Assembly: GCA_039000515.1 (NCBI GenBank)
Contig: JBCFYV010000887.1
Span: 1 to 64,000, forward strand
DNA length: 64,000 nt
Direction: 5' to 3'
DNA from: Timema cristinae
Taxonomy: Eukaryota > Arthropoda > Insecta > Phasmatodea > Timematidae
This document shows, one piece after another, positions 1 to 11,498 of this stretch (position 1 is the stretch's first letter; every line of letters begins with the position of its first letter). Under the pieces are notes generated by a model. It was given only the letters and a program-made list of their open reading frames with translations, made no database searches and was not told the DNA's origin. Made by a program: the position numbers and the translations under genes.

Positions 1-3000
1 ATAAACCCACATTTTCAATAGGAATTTACTAATTTAAATTATTGTTGGTAGTTTGTATTGAGGGAGAACATTAAGATAGATGTAGTATTGCCATTTCACA
101 CAAACAAATATTTTTATCAAAAGCAATCATTCTTAATCAGTAAACCTATTTTGTAAAATGAGGTTTATTTCAACAAAATACTATCAGAATGTTGCAACTG
201 AAAAGGGGGTTGGGAATCCATTTTGTTTTATGATGCCATACTTGCCAGGCAAGTCCTGTCTTGTACAATGTGAGGCTGGTGAGTAGAATCCGCTGTTTGA
301 AAATACCTTTCCTGGCAGAATTGCTAAGGCGAAGTAATCACCATAAATAACTTTTTTGATTATCAAATGTTATATATTTTGTATACTAATTTATAAAAAA
401 ATATGTTTCTTTACTTTGCGTCTTATTTATCGTCCGGGCACTACATATTACTATAATGGAGTAATGTAGAGCTACTGGCAAACTTGCCCACATGTGATTT
501 GATTAGAATTGGTTGGAGCGGGAAATTATTTGATAAAAACTTCCTTTAGTACACTCGGCCGAGATTCATCCTTCAGTAAAAGGGCTCTAGGTCTTGAAAC
601 GTTTGAGATGTAAAAATAAGTGACGTCAGACTAGTGACTAGCCAGGTAGTTTTACTCCCCAGCCTAACACTTTGTGATACAGGCATTGTCCATCAAATAT
701 GGCAGAAATGACCAACCCACAACACTAATGGCACGCAAAGTCATTTTAAGTTACACCCTTAAGGTCACCGTAGATTAAATAAAATAAATCTAAAACATTG
801 GAAAACAAATAAACTGCTTATTTTGGCCAACTTCACTTGTCGCTAAAATTTGAATAGTTTAGTTTATCCCCTATTCCACTCTCTAAATAGCCCTATTGTT
901 TTACTGTCCATGATGTAGAAATAGGGCAGGAGTCAGGTGAGGTTTGAGGTTTTGGGCGATAGTTACATGCACAATGCCAACAGCGTAGAATGTAGATAGT
1001 GATATGACAGAACATAATGTTGGCCACCCCTGGAGTAGAGTAACATAAATCTAAAGGCCGCTTCTCTCCCTTCGCGTGTGACATATAGAATAATTTTGTT
1101 GAAAGAAACGCATCATTTTCAAGTATGCAAGCAAAAGGGGTAATAAAAAAAATATTGGTTTGAATGCTCCAGCAATCCTTCAAGAAATGTGTTTGTTTGT
1201 GTGAAAACAAAATAAAAATAAATTAAATCTATGCAATAGACTAAACCTAGTCTTGACTGAGTCAGTAGTGTTAATCCAATGAGCAGACATTGGTCTCCAA
1301 AGCCTGTGTATTTTTTTTTAAATATGGCTAAATAAAGTACCTATTGGATTAAGTAGTTGTATTGTTACAAACGTCCTTCACAGGACTAATTTGATAACGT
1401 GATAAACAAGGTGAAATTCAAATGGAAAAATAATTTGTATAACAATAAATAAATTTATTAAAAACAGAAATAATAAGAATTAGGTTTGCAATAATGTTAC
1501 AAGATCACAAGTTCGAAGCTTGTTTCAATTAATTAAGACTTTGTGAAATTAGATTGCCTTGCTGTAGCTACCAGGGCTGGGCTGGACCCAGGCTACAGGT
1601 AGATGTTTTCTAAAGGAGAAAACAATTAAGTAGTAATTAACATAATGCTATTGGACAAGATATACATATAGACTTTAATCAGTTAGCTTGACTGGATCTT
1701 AAGACAATATCCTTAAACACTTTTGGTTAGTAAAAAAACAATAGAAAGATATGTAGATAACAGTGGTCGATGGCTTGCAAACAGGTGTCGATTAATAGGT
1801 ACTATGGCTGGTCCCTTTCCCTATCGGTACTGCCAGAGCATTCAATAGTACTAACAATACTAATTGGAATTACACTAAAAGCAACACAAAAAACAATAGG
1901 AGCCAAAAACACAAGTAAAGAAAAAGGTATTATTCGCGCGGACCCCACTATGACACAAGCGGAGTTCCGCGGTTTGCTCACTCAAGCTAATACCGTACGT
2001 GAAGTGTGACTACTTGACTAACTCAAAACATAGATTTCTAATAACCCAACAATGATTTGGAAAACAGGACAGACAGCCTGCTTGTAGCCATACAAATATT
2101 AAACAAATGCACATGACGTTCACGCCGTCATGAGATACATAGATTCAGAATAAATAAATCGAACTTGTGGAGGTTAGTAAGTCTTTGACTAAGACCTTAC
2201 TACATTCGAAGCCAAAGGCTCTTAATTTAAAGACTGTATCATAAGGATACAGAGAAACATAGTCGCTATGACTGATATACCACGTCTAAGGGACGCTAAA
2301 TACTAGTCAATCTTGTCCTTCAGACAGGAGGACACAATTTTAACCAATTAAATAAATTCTTTTCATCTTGAAGTCAACAAGACTTGAAATGGATTAACTG
2401 TCCATTCGACATAATATTAAACTATCAAACAAAATGAAAGTCGGCTTTGACTATAAACACAGAACATATAGAATATCAAAAATGTCTAGGCAGACATTGT
2501 CTAGTTTTTTAACAAAACCTAGACTCCAAGTCATAAGGACTTAACGATGTTGCCAGAATCCTTAAGTATTTCCTCCTGGCCAGTGCGGTGGCGGATCTGA
2601 CGGCCAACACTTCATGGTCGCCGTTTCCTTCGTTGAGTAACGTTGTAGAGGTTTTCTCCTTCGACGCTGGGTTGTAGTAGACTTGGTATAATGTGAACCT
2701 GAGAAGCAGCCTTAATATACTTTCAAATCTGACTTGAACGGAACAAAACAAAATGGGTGATAAACTCAGAAATACGGGAAAGGAGAGAGACGGACGAAGA
2801 CGGGGAGAAAGGAAAACAAAGCGGGGAGAACCGCTAGCGGGGAAGGGGGAAAACATGGTTCCTTGGACTGCCGCTAGTCTTCTCTGCCGGGTAGACGGTC
2901 ACTAGGTCGAGTCCATTCTACACTTCTTTCTTTATCAGGTGTTGTAATGAAAGCACGTGTGGCTGTAGTTAGGCCGCCATCATTGAATAATTTTCTTTTC

Positions 3001-4361
3001 TAACACATGGCAAATAAATCCAAGAACATCTTGAAATGGTGAGTAGATACCAAAGCATCTTCTATTTAAATATATTCGTTTTGATTATATTCTTTAGGCT
3101 CAGCTATTATTTTTATGAGAATTTGTGATATAGACGTCCTTTTACTATATGTTCTTGTAGGGAGCATGGCAAATCTATGTAAATCCATCCGACATCATCC
3201 AATGGCAAAGGGAGTGCGCTAAAGTATTTTATTCATAAATATAATAATGTTAATCCTCTTCTTTGATATCTGCTAGAGTAATTATCAAAAGGCAATATAT
3301 TTTTGAACAACCACTTGTTTCAATTTAGGGAGACACGGGATAGTATCTGACCGCATCTTGTCAGGGAAAATAAATTTTAGGTAGATTACTTTTTTTCTTT
3401 CTATAGTCATAAAATATCAAAGTATTGATATTTAATTGTAGCTGTCCAATTTGCCTGATTGACATGCTACAGTATTAATAATTAATTGAGGGTGTTTATT
3501 TAACATATTTCTATAAAAACAGATAGTATACCAAATAATTCGTATTTAAAAACAACAAAACAAAATTTAAATATGTATATTAACTTTGAGATGTTGTATG
3601 CAGGTGGTTATTTAAAAAAAAATTATCTATAGGTTTTATATCATAAACCATATTTACCTAAAAAGGACTTTACTAAATATTTATTATTTGGATAGTAAAC
3701 ATCTTATACCTAATTGGTATACCTGGCATGTTTAGGTTTATTAACAAAAAATCCAAACTATATTTCGGCTGAGTAACAGTACTAAATTAATAATGACAAA
3801 TGTTATTTTATGCAAACCATAAAAATAGAAAGTTGAATTTGATCTAGCTCGTGGCCTTTATGATCAATCTATATACCTATACTGTGTAACTGATGTGTGC
3901 TTGTTTGAAACCAGTTAATATTTAAATAATTTCTACAATTTATGATACTACCAATTTGGTTACAAGAAAATGAAGTATATATATATATTATATATATATA
4001 TATATAATATATATTATATATATAATATATTATATAGTTAAACAAATCCAAATCGTTCTACACTATGGTGTGGCACTCAATAAAATAATAGTGTTTTCTT
4101 TATTTGCGTGTACTGTAGAGTGGCACGCTTTAATGCCGTTGGTTTCGTTATTTGATATGTCATTTGGTTTCCAGTGTTGCCGAATTAAACTCTCTGTCGC
4201 TAGCGAGTAACCGGCACATCAACTCATAGCAGGATATCAATGTTTTAAAATGAGCACTTCTTTGTACCAGCCTTTCACACACCCTTTACTGGTTAAGTGA
4301 GCACACTATCTAAAAACCTAAAGCTTTGCGAATCATTAAATTAACACAGTATATCTTGTTC
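1..4361. other. AT-rich stretch without a supported gene
   Basis: No reading frame here has recognisable protein motifs or plausible splice structure. A short GC-richer patch around 2,560-2,960 is open on the minus strand for 115 codons, but its translation is low-complexity (proline, serine and arginine rich) and resembles nothing I know. A TA microsatellite sits at 3,976-4,037. Intron sequence of an unseen gene or decayed transposon sequence are both possible. Confidence 0.5.
3976..4037. repeat. TA-rich microsatellite
   Basis: Nearly pure alternating TA with occasional TATTATA interruptions. It produces a spurious tyrosine/isoleucine-rich open frame on the minus strand. Confidence 0.9.
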
Positions 4362-4374
4362 AATTACATTATAT

Positions 4375-4421
4375 GCGTATAACCCGAACGGGTAGTAAGA
4401 CGCGGTGCTAATAATAATAAT
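4375..4421 (+). mobile_element. 5'-truncated SINE-1 tail (47 bp)
   Basis: This is the 3' end of the SINE-1 family only: the GCGTATAACCCGAACGGGT hairpin region, the GACGCGGTGCTAA block and a short TAA tail. It is bracketed by the direct repeat AATTACATTATAT at 4,362-4,374 and 4,422-4,434. The 13-bp duplication shows a real insertion rather than a deletion remnant. The copy was probably truncated at its 5' end during target-primed reverse transcription. Confidence 0.85.
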
Positions 4422-4737
4422 AATTACATTATATACTTACACAAAGCCTCATGAACAACTATGGCAATTGTCGAGCTGTTGGTTGCCTCAAGCATCTTTG
4501 AAACAACCAAATGAGGTTTCCCAGGACCCGTAGGGTGGGAGGAATAGAAAGTTATAAAAAAAAGGGCACTTTAAGGCTCCCATTTGTAAAATAGGCACTA
4601 AACACCGAAATAGGCACTTATAGGCACTAAAAAAGTTATCACATTATCTTTCCAATTCTTGAAAATAAACTTATACCTCAAAAGTCTATTTTTCAAAGCA
4701 TAGGATTTAAAAAGGCATTTAGGGCAAAATCCGCCCC

Positions 4738-5553
4738 CTAATCATAAGTCTATAAATATTATATCTGATCTCCAATTGATTGTTGTCAGTCTACCTCCCT
4801 TTGGAGGTAACAATATGCTGCATCTACCTCCCACCAGGTGAACGTGTTTCCAAGAGGACCCTAGAGGCCCTCTTTATATAACTTCCCGCACCCTACATCA
4901 TCTTGGGGGATTTTAACGCGCATAACCTGGTCTGGGGGTCTAAATTTTACGGACGCCCGTGGGAGGTTGGTGGAGGATATTCTTGTCTCGGGAAACCTGG
5001 TATTAATGAACAGAAAATGATAAATAAACTATTCATATGGTATTTAGAATCCAGCAATCTGCTCTCAAATATTTAATGTGGTTTTTGCTGTAACCGATCC
5101 ACGGTTGATCATCTCGTCCGTCTAGAAACTGCTGTTCGTGACACCTTTCTTGATAAACCGGATCTTTTGGCATTTTTTTTTTACTTGGTGAAGGCGTACG
5201 ATACCACATGGTGGTATGGCATTTTAAAATCCCTTTTTAATTGGGGGTTCCGAGGGAATCCTCTCCCCCCCCCCCCCGTATTTATATCTAATTTTATGTC
5301 AGATAGGCACTTCCGGGTAAGGTTAAACAACACCTTATCCGATGATTTTACTCAAGAAAATGGGGTGCCTCAGGGCAGTACTCTGTCTGAGCTGTACGTT
5401 GTTTGCTATCGCAATAAATGGCATTGTGGACAACGTCCGCCTTCCTGTCCGTAGATTACGCAAAATACACCCAACTCCCAATATTTTAATGAATCACATT
5501 GTTTTACCAGTCTCAGATACCGTGATCTTCCTGGGACTTTTTATTTGATTTTA
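4738..5553 (+). pseudogene. Old I-like LINE ORF2 fragment, left part
   Basis: This is a degenerate copy of the ORF2 found intact-length at 7,803-11,498. It starts in the endonuclease (the LPPGERVSK and LGDFNAHN segments are readable), then jumps at about 5,017 to the reverse transcriptase segment around YLESSNLLS. About 1.06 kb matching 8,304-9,361 of the young copy is therefore missing. A second deletion at about 5,457 removes the part corresponding to about 9,796-9,950, including the FVDD catalytic motif. Stops and frameshifts occur throughout. The fragment breaks off at 5,553 and resumes at 11,899, because a younger copy of the same family inserted into it. It cannot encode an active protein. 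Confidence 0.9.
5540..5553. repeat. Target-site duplication, left copy
   Basis: TTTATTTGATTTTA lies directly before the LINE 5' end and is repeated exactly at 11,899-11,912, directly after its TAA-rich tail. The word belongs to the ORF2 of the older copy, which continues collinearly on both sides. Confidence 0.93.
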
Positions 5554-5558
5554 CCCCC

Positions 5559-5640
5559 CTGCGGGACGGGGTTTAGAATAGTCCCGCAGTAACCCCTGCT
5601 TGTCGTAAGAAGCGACTAAAAGGGGAGGCTTCTGTGCAGG
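5559..5640 (+). other. Predicted 5'-terminal RNA hairpins of the LINE
   Basis: A perfect 9-bp inverted repeat (CTGCGGGAC at 5,559-5,567 and GTCCCGCAG at 5,581-5,589) begins five bases inside the element. A second potential hairpin follows: CCCC at about 5,592 pairs with GGGG after CGACTAAAA, enclosing GTCG/CGAC. The second block is recognisable in the partial copy at about 36,590-36,645 (CCCCC, AAGAGGCGACTAAA, GGGGG). Structured 5' ends in LINEs can be ribozymes, internal promoters or translation signals. I cannot assign which, and the sequence does not obviously fit an HDV-like fold. Confidence 0.55.
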
Positions 5641-6071
5641 ACGTACCTCGTGTAGGACAAACCTATCCTATATCTTTCCTTTCACATCATTTTCTTCTTC
5701 CTTCACTTTCCACCCTTTTTTTTCACTCTTCCCCCTTCGCTTTATCTATCCTTACCTTTTTCTTCCTTTCCCCCACCGTTCATCCTGCACAGAGGCCTTT
5801 GGCCTTTCCGTTGACGACCTTGGCAACTAACCCGGCTCTTCTTTCTTTATTATTGGATACCACTGCCTTGAGCTCCCGAATGAAAGTGCGCCGGTTGTAA
5901 TATCTTGGTAGAAGGGCCTTAGGGATGACAACCGGGTACCCTACCTTGAGAAAAGACCGGTTGCATTCATGAGGGTCCCGGACGTAAAATTAGCACTTTC
6001 CTGCATACACTTGCTGCGGTGACCTCTCTTCCGGCGATGCTCCATATGAAGGTTGTCATGTCTAGCGTCGT

Positions 6072-7784
6072 ATGGAGCCTCTCGTCGGAAGAGTTAACAG
6101 GGCCCTATGTGGTAGAACCAACTGGGATCAACCTGGGTCTACGATCCGAGTACTTTTGCAGGTTGTCCTCCCACTCATGAATGAGCTTATTGTCACAGCT
6201 GACACCTTACTGTCCGCTTGCACCGTACTGCCAAGTTCCGCTGGCATCTCACTGCCCGGCCCCTCACAGGGCCGTATTAATGATAAGAGGCGGAAACGCG
6301 TAAGGCCGTCCAGCCCTGTCTTGATAAAAAGCCAGGAAGTGGTGAGGCCCCAGCCCCGCTTCCTGGTGATGTCTCGAGTTGAAGAAAGTCTAGATCTGAA
6401 ACGTGTCAGCCCATTTATCCTCGAAAGAGTGATAAATGGAGCAGCAAAATCTGACGTTTTAATAAGGAAACTGCGTGATGGCACCATTATGATTCAGACT
6501 ATGACCGACACACAATCCTCAAATATTATGGCGATCTCCGAAATACCGTTGAGTAATACGGCAAATATACAGGTGAAGGTGGAGCCCCACAGGTTCCTCA
6601 ATGTTTGCAAGGGAGTGGTCACTTGTTATGACCTCGACTGCGTAAGCATTGAGGAGATCTGTGAGGAGCTTTCCCCCCAGCATGACACCGAAGTGTACCG
6701 TATTGTCACAAAAAAGAATGGACAAGAAAAGAAGACGGATACGTATATCCTAACATTTGCGACCCCTACCCTTCCGAAGGAGGTCCGAGCAGGCTTCCAC
6801 GTGCTCAGGGTCCGGCCGAATGTCCCTAACCCTCGGCGCTGTTTTCAGTGCCAGGAATTTGGGCATACGAAGCTGCGATGCCGTGGTAAGCCAACCTGTG
6901 CGGATTGTGGACAGGAGGCTCATGAAACACCATGCGAGTCTCCTAAATACTGCGTCAACTGCAAGGGTCCGCATTCCGCCTGGTCTCGGGCCTGTCCTAA
7001 ATGGAAGGTAGAGAAGAAAGTCCTGGAGATACAATCTGAGAAGAAGATCTCATATGCCCAGGCACGCAAGGAATACGTATCAAGTCAAGCTCCGGTATTT
7101 AAAACTTCATATAGCCGGATTGTCAGTCAAAATATAAACTGTCCCAACTGCCATTGCGCAGTTAATCTTGCTAAGGAGCCAACGCGACCAGTGCCATTGG
7201 TCTCTTCTCGAGACACTTATGTTGATCCCGCGCCAACTTCTGTGGCGCCTAAATTTTTAAAGGAGGCCAAACCGCTACAACGGTCGTCTCCCCCACCTAT
7301 ACCACCGAGGAGACCTCCTCGAGGAACTCCCCCGAGCCCACCTCGGGGAACACCCCCGAGCCCACCTCGGGGAAATCCCCCGAGCCCACCTCGGGGAACA
7401 CCCCCGAGCCCGCCTCGGGAAATCCCCCCGGGCCCGCCTCGGGGTACTAAAACAAGGGCGGCCGTTGTTGAGCCTCTCACACCCACCTCTGGGCTTCTGG
7501 AGGTGGGGGTGAGTTGCGGAACAGGTGAGGCCACTAAGGCGAGTCCCACTGGTGCCTTGAAGAACGACCAGCGAGAGACCGCCGAAAATTTTTTTATTAA
7601 AAAAGCGTCGAAGGCCTTAAAGCCTTCGAACAAGAATCCGGCTACCCAGTCTCTCCAAAATAAGCCGAAGCCTCTCCTGAAGCGGGAGGTCCAGGAGAGA
7701 CTGGGAAAGGCAAGAGGACCTAAAAAGGGCCTCAACAAATTTTTATTCTTAAAGGATAGTGAAATATATTGCGAGGATAACTAA
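6072..7784 (+). CDS. LINE ORF1 protein (gag-like, zinc knuckles)
   Basis: A 570-residue nucleic-acid-binding protein that would coat the LINE RNA in the ribonucleoprotein. The frame is uninterrupted. Residues of about 95-250 form the basic, RRM-like region usual for this family. Three cysteine/histidine knuckles follow: CFQCQEFGHTKLRC from residue 257, CADCGQEAHETPC near 275, and CVNCKGPHSAWSRAC near 295. A proline-rich stretch with about five PPSPPRGT-type repeats covers about residues 414-458, and a lysine-rich C-terminus ends 18 bp before ORF2. The first ATG at 6,072 was chosen because it gives the longest frame. ATGs at about 6,180 and 6,369 are alternatives that still keep the RRM-like and zinc regions. 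The N-terminal 60 residues look less protein-like, so a later start is quite possible. Confidence 0.9.
   Translation: MEPLVGRVNRALCGRTNWDQPGSTIRVLLQVVLPLMNELIVTADTLLSACTVLPSSAGISLPGPSQGRINDKRRKRVRPSSPVLIKSQEVVRPQPRFLVMSRVEESLDLKRVSPFILERVINGAAKSDVLIRKLRDGTIMIQTMTDTQSSNIMAISEIPLSNTANIQVKVEPHRFLNVCKGVVTCYDLDCVSIEEICEELSPQHDTEVYRIVTKKNGQEKKTDTYILTFATPTLPKEVRAGFHVLRVRPNVPNPRRCFQCQEFGHTKLRCRGKPTCADCGQEAHETPCESPKYCVNCKGPHSAWSRACPKWKVEKKVLEIQSEKKISYAQARKEYVSSQAPVFKTSYSRIVSQNINCPNCHCAVNLAKEPTRPVPLVSSRDTYVDPAPTSVAPKFLKEAKPLQRSSPPPIPPRRPPRGTPPSPPRGTPPSPPRGNPPSPPRGTPPSPPREIPPGPPRGTKTRAAVVEPLTPTSGLLEVGVSCGTGEATKASPTGALKNDQRETAENFFIKKASKALKPSNKNPATQSLQNKPKPLLKREVQERLGKARGPKKGLNKFLFLKDSEIYCEDN
7310..7445 (+). 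repeat. 24-bp in-frame repeats in ORF1
   Basis: About five tandem copies of a 24-bp unit encode PPSPPRGT-like octapeptides, with G/N/E and T/N/I substitutions. The period is a multiple of three, so copy number could vary without breaking ORF1. The segment forms a proline-rich linker after the zinc knuckles. Confidence 0.9.
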
Positions 7785-7802
7785 ATTTCGTACTAATAAC
7801 TT

Positions 7803-9671
7803 ATGTCGCTACTACAATGGAATTGTAGGGGTTTCTATAATCGTGTAGAGGAAATCAAACTAATAATTTCTTCCCTGCATCCTCCCATCTTGTGTTTGCA
7901 GGAGACCCACTTCCGCCCTACTGACAACCCGATGCTTCGTGGGTACGATGTGTATCGTACCGACAAGCCTTTCTTTGATCGGGCTAGCGGAGGTGTGGCT
8001 ATATTCGCACGAAGTACTATATATCATAAGAATATTAATATTGTTTCAGATCTCCAAGTGATCGCTGTCAGAGTCTCCCTTCCTATGGAGGTAACTGTAT
8101 GCTGCATCTACCTCCCACCAGGTGAACGTGTTTCCAAGAGGACACTAGAGGCCCTCTTTATACAATTTCCCGCCCCCTATACCATCTTGGGGGATTTTAA
8201 CGCGCATAACCTGGTGTGGGGGTCTAATTTTACAGACGCCCTCGGGAGGATGATAGAGGATATTCTTGTCTCGGGAAACCTGGTGTTAATGAACACCGGG
8301 ACCCAGACACACTTCTCCACCTTTAATGGTGTATCCTCTGCCATCGACCTAGCTCTATGTAGCCCCGGGATTGCTGCTCACTATCTTTGGGAGGTTCACT
8401 CGGACCTATGTGGCAGCGATCACTTTCCCATTCTGCTTTCAAAAATCCAAGATCCTCCCAGTACAGCACGGTTACCCCAATGGGTTCTTAAACGTGCTAA
8501 CTGGGATAAATTCCGCGAGCTCGCCGTATTCGACGAACCCCATTCTCCCGACGTCGATGTTAAGGCTGGGCAATTCACTTCGACGGTTATAGCGGCGGCG
8601 ATGGCATCCATCCCTAAATCCTCGCCAAACCCGCGCCACCGTCCTGTTCCCTGGTGGAACGAGGAGTGCCGGCTTGCTATTTCTAACCGTCGAAGAGCCC
8701 TGCGTATCTTTAATCGACGTCCTACTTCGGAGAATCTGGAGTCATTCCGGATTCTACGTGCTAGAGCTCGCCGTATTATTCGAGAAAGCAGAAGAGAGTC
8801 TTGGAGACAGTTTATTTCTACCCTTACTATTTCCACTCCCACAACCAAGGTTTGGGATCACATACGTAAAGTACGTAGTAGCAAAAATACCATTTATAAT
8901 ATACCCGCACTCATGTCTAACGGTTCACTTGTCTCCTTTCCTATGGAGGTCGCCAATGTATTGGGCTCGATGTTCGCCGCTATTTCTAGCACTGCGAGCT
9001 ACTCTAACGAGTTCGTGGTGCATAAGCGCAGCATCGAGTGCCTTACTATTGATTTTGGCCAAAGTTGGGGGGAGGATTATAACTCCCCCTTTACTAAAGA
9101 GGAACTTACCTATGCCCTGTCCCAGGCGGGCAATACAACTTCTGGCCCGGATGATATCCATTACGAAATGTTGCGCCAACTGTCCCCTGCTGGACGGGCG
9201 TTCCTCTTAGACCTCTACAATTGTGTTTGGGAATCTCGTCAATTCCCAACACTGTGGAGGCAAGCAACCGTTATCCCAATATATAAAAGTGGCAAGGATA
9301 AATTAGAGCCAACTAGTTATAGACATATAGCCTTAACTAGTTGTGTATGCAAAATATTAGAGAAAATGATCAATAAAAGATTTATATGGTATCTAGAATC
9401 CCGCAATCTACTATCCAATATGCAATGTGGCTTTCGCCGTAACCGATCCACGGTGGATCACCTTGTCCGTCTAGAGACGGCTGTTCGTGACGCTTTCCTC
9501 CATAAACAGCACCTTCTGGCTGTCTTATTCGATCTGGAGAAAGCGTACGACACCACCTGGCGGTACGGCATTTTGAAAACACTTTTTAATTGGGGGTTTC
9601 GAGGAAACCTTCCTTCTTTTATATCTAATTTTATGTCGGATAGACACTTCCGGGTAAGGTTAAATATTTAA
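7803..9671 (+). pseudogene. LINE ORF2 part 1: endonuclease and RT fingers
   Basis: This first 622-residue segment of ORF2 starts at the ATG 18 bp after ORF1. Residues 1 to about 220 are an apurinic-like endonuclease, with QWNCRG, CLQETH, GGVAIFARS, LPPGER, LGDFNAHN, SAIDLALCS and the catalytic GSDHFP visible. This enzyme nicks the target DNA. The reverse transcriptase begins near residue 480 (TVIPIYKSGKDK) and includes GFRRNRSTVDHL and motif A, FDLEKAYDTTW, at about 9,528. The frame stops at 9,669 because of an extra 8 bp that nearly duplicates TTTAAATA. The older copy at about 5,322-5,336 lacks it and reads straight through. The break falls inside the RT domain, so the segment alone cannot polymerise. 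Confidence 0.93.
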
Positions 9672-10597
9672 ATAACACCTTATCCGAGGATTTTATTCAA
9701 GAAAATGGGGTGCCTCAGGGTAGTATTCTGAGCTGTACGTTGTTCGCTATCGCGATAAATAGTATTGTGGACAACGTGCGCTCACCTGTTCGTTCATGCC
9801 TCTTTGTGGATGACTACGCAATTTATTGCAGTTCATCAAGTCTCCACAGGGCTGAACGACAGATACAACTGAGTGTTAACAATCTTTGGTCGTGGGTATC
9901 GCGTAATGGCTTTCGCTTCTCTTCAGCCAAAACGACGGTCGTCCACTTCCATAGATTACGCGGAACACAGCCAGCCCCCAATATTTTAATGAACCACGCC
10001 GTTCTTCCAGTCTCAGAAACCGTAAAGTTTCTGGGACTTTTATTTGATTTTAAATTAACTTGGATCCCCCACATCAAAGACTTGAAAGCGAGGTCTATAA
10101 AAGCACTAAACCTGCTCAAAGTGGTTAGCGGTCGGTCCTGGGGTGCGGATAGGGAAACCTTGATGTGCCTCTATAGAGCCTTGGTGAGATCAAAACTTGA
10201 TTACGGCAGTTTTGTTTATGGTTCCGCTAGACCCTCGGCGTTAAAGATGCTCGATAGCGTCCACCATCCTGGCATTCGACTGGCTACTGGTGCTTTTCGT
10301 ACCAGTCCAGTCGTCAACATCTGTGCCGACGCCGGTGAGCCCCCTCTTTCTTACCGGCGGTCTTACCTCCAGGCATCTTACGTGTCCAAACTGCACTGCA
10401 TGCCAGAGCATGTTGCCTACCGCCCTGTTTTCCATCCCCCTAACCGTGTCTTGTATGAAACCCAATGGCGTAGTGCAAGGCCGGTTGGGATCCGGATGCT
10501 ATCGGTTTTCGACACATGTGGGATAGTGCTGCCAAAGGCTATCCCCATATCACCAGGTCGAGTTTCTCCCTCGAAGATACGCCCTCTGCCATTTTGA
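9672..10597 (+). pseudogene. LINE ORF2 part 2: RT palm and thumb
   Basis: This continues the reverse transcriptase after the 9,669 stop. Motif B is GVPQGSILS at about 9,707-9,735. The catalytic motif C is FVDDYAIYCSS near 9,803, with both aspartates present. Thumb and connector sequence follow (KFLGLLFDFKLTW, YRALVRSKLDYGSFVYGSA). The frame ends at 10,597, whereas the RNase H frame is already open from 10,527. A one- or two-base shift therefore lies within 10,527-10,597. The domain is complete apart from the two frame breaks. Sequence error is possible, but the upstream 8-bp insertion looks like a true mutation. Confidence 0.9.
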
Positions 10598-11498
10598 TCT
10601 TGCCAAGTTCCCTAAAGCGACCACCCCAAACTTTGTATATGAGAGGACCTTTAATGAGCTCCTCTCCACTCGCTTTCACGGATTTGAGCGAATCTATACC
10701 GATGGCTCTAAATCTGGAGTCTCCGTGGGATGTGCTTTTGTTGTGGAAGGATCCAATTTTAAATTTGGTTTACCTAAAGAAACCAGTGTTTTTACGGCTG
10801 AATTATATGCCATTTTTAAATCTTTGTGTTTTATATATCGAAATAGTCACCGTTTTGTTCTCATCTGCACGGATTCCATGAGTGCTCTGTTGGCATTGTC
10901 CACACTTTATTCCTGGAATCCCCTCGTGCAGATGATACATGAACAAATTTTAAAAATATATTCATTAAGCACCCGGCTCGCCTTTTGCTGGATTCCTGGT
11001 CACGCTGGTCTTCCAGGGAATGAACTGGCGGACCAGGCAGCCAAGGAGGCAGCACGCCTGCCTACGGAGGCGAGTCTGGGTGTCATGTTTTTAGATCTTA
11101 AGGGTTATGTTCGGCGTGGAGTGTTACGCACCTGGCACGAGCAGTGGGTCTCGACCCCTGCTCAGAACAAGCTGCGGTCCATCAGGGACGGTGTGTCGCG
11201 ATGGCCCTCTTCTATACGAAAGTCTAGAAGAGAGGAGGTCATCGTGACGAGACTCCGCGTCGGGCATACATTTCTAACCCACGGATTTTTACTCAGAGGG
11301 GATCCACCTCCAGTGTGTGAATTTTGCGATGCTCCCCTTAGTGTGCACCACATTTTGGTGGAGTGTCGCAGATATGCCCCTATTCGCCTGGCCCTTGATT
11401 TTAAAGGTGACCTTCGTTTTTTATTACTCGACAGCGCTGAAGGAATTATTTGTTTACTCCATTTTATACGCCAGGCAAATCTTTTTAGTGCCATTTGA
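10527..11498 (+). pseudogene. LINE ORF2 part 3: RNase H and C-terminal zinc motif
   Basis: This is the last part of ORF2. It has the four acidic RNase H residues in YTDGS (about 10,695), the glutamate of VFTAELYAI, the aspartate of CTDSMSA, and GNELADQAA preceded by WIPGHAG. RNase H degrades the RNA strand of the RNA-DNA hybrid. Near the end is VCEFCDAPLSVHHILVEC, the C-C-H-C zinc motif commonly found at the C-terminus of I and related LINEs. It is in a different frame from part 2. No methionine is needed because in an intact element it would be an internal part of ORF2. The stop lies at 11,496-11,498. Confidence 0.92.

Noticed and set aside
2509..2856. 115-codon minus-strand frame as a gene
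   Set aside because: Low-complexity translation, no domain and no splice or promoter support.
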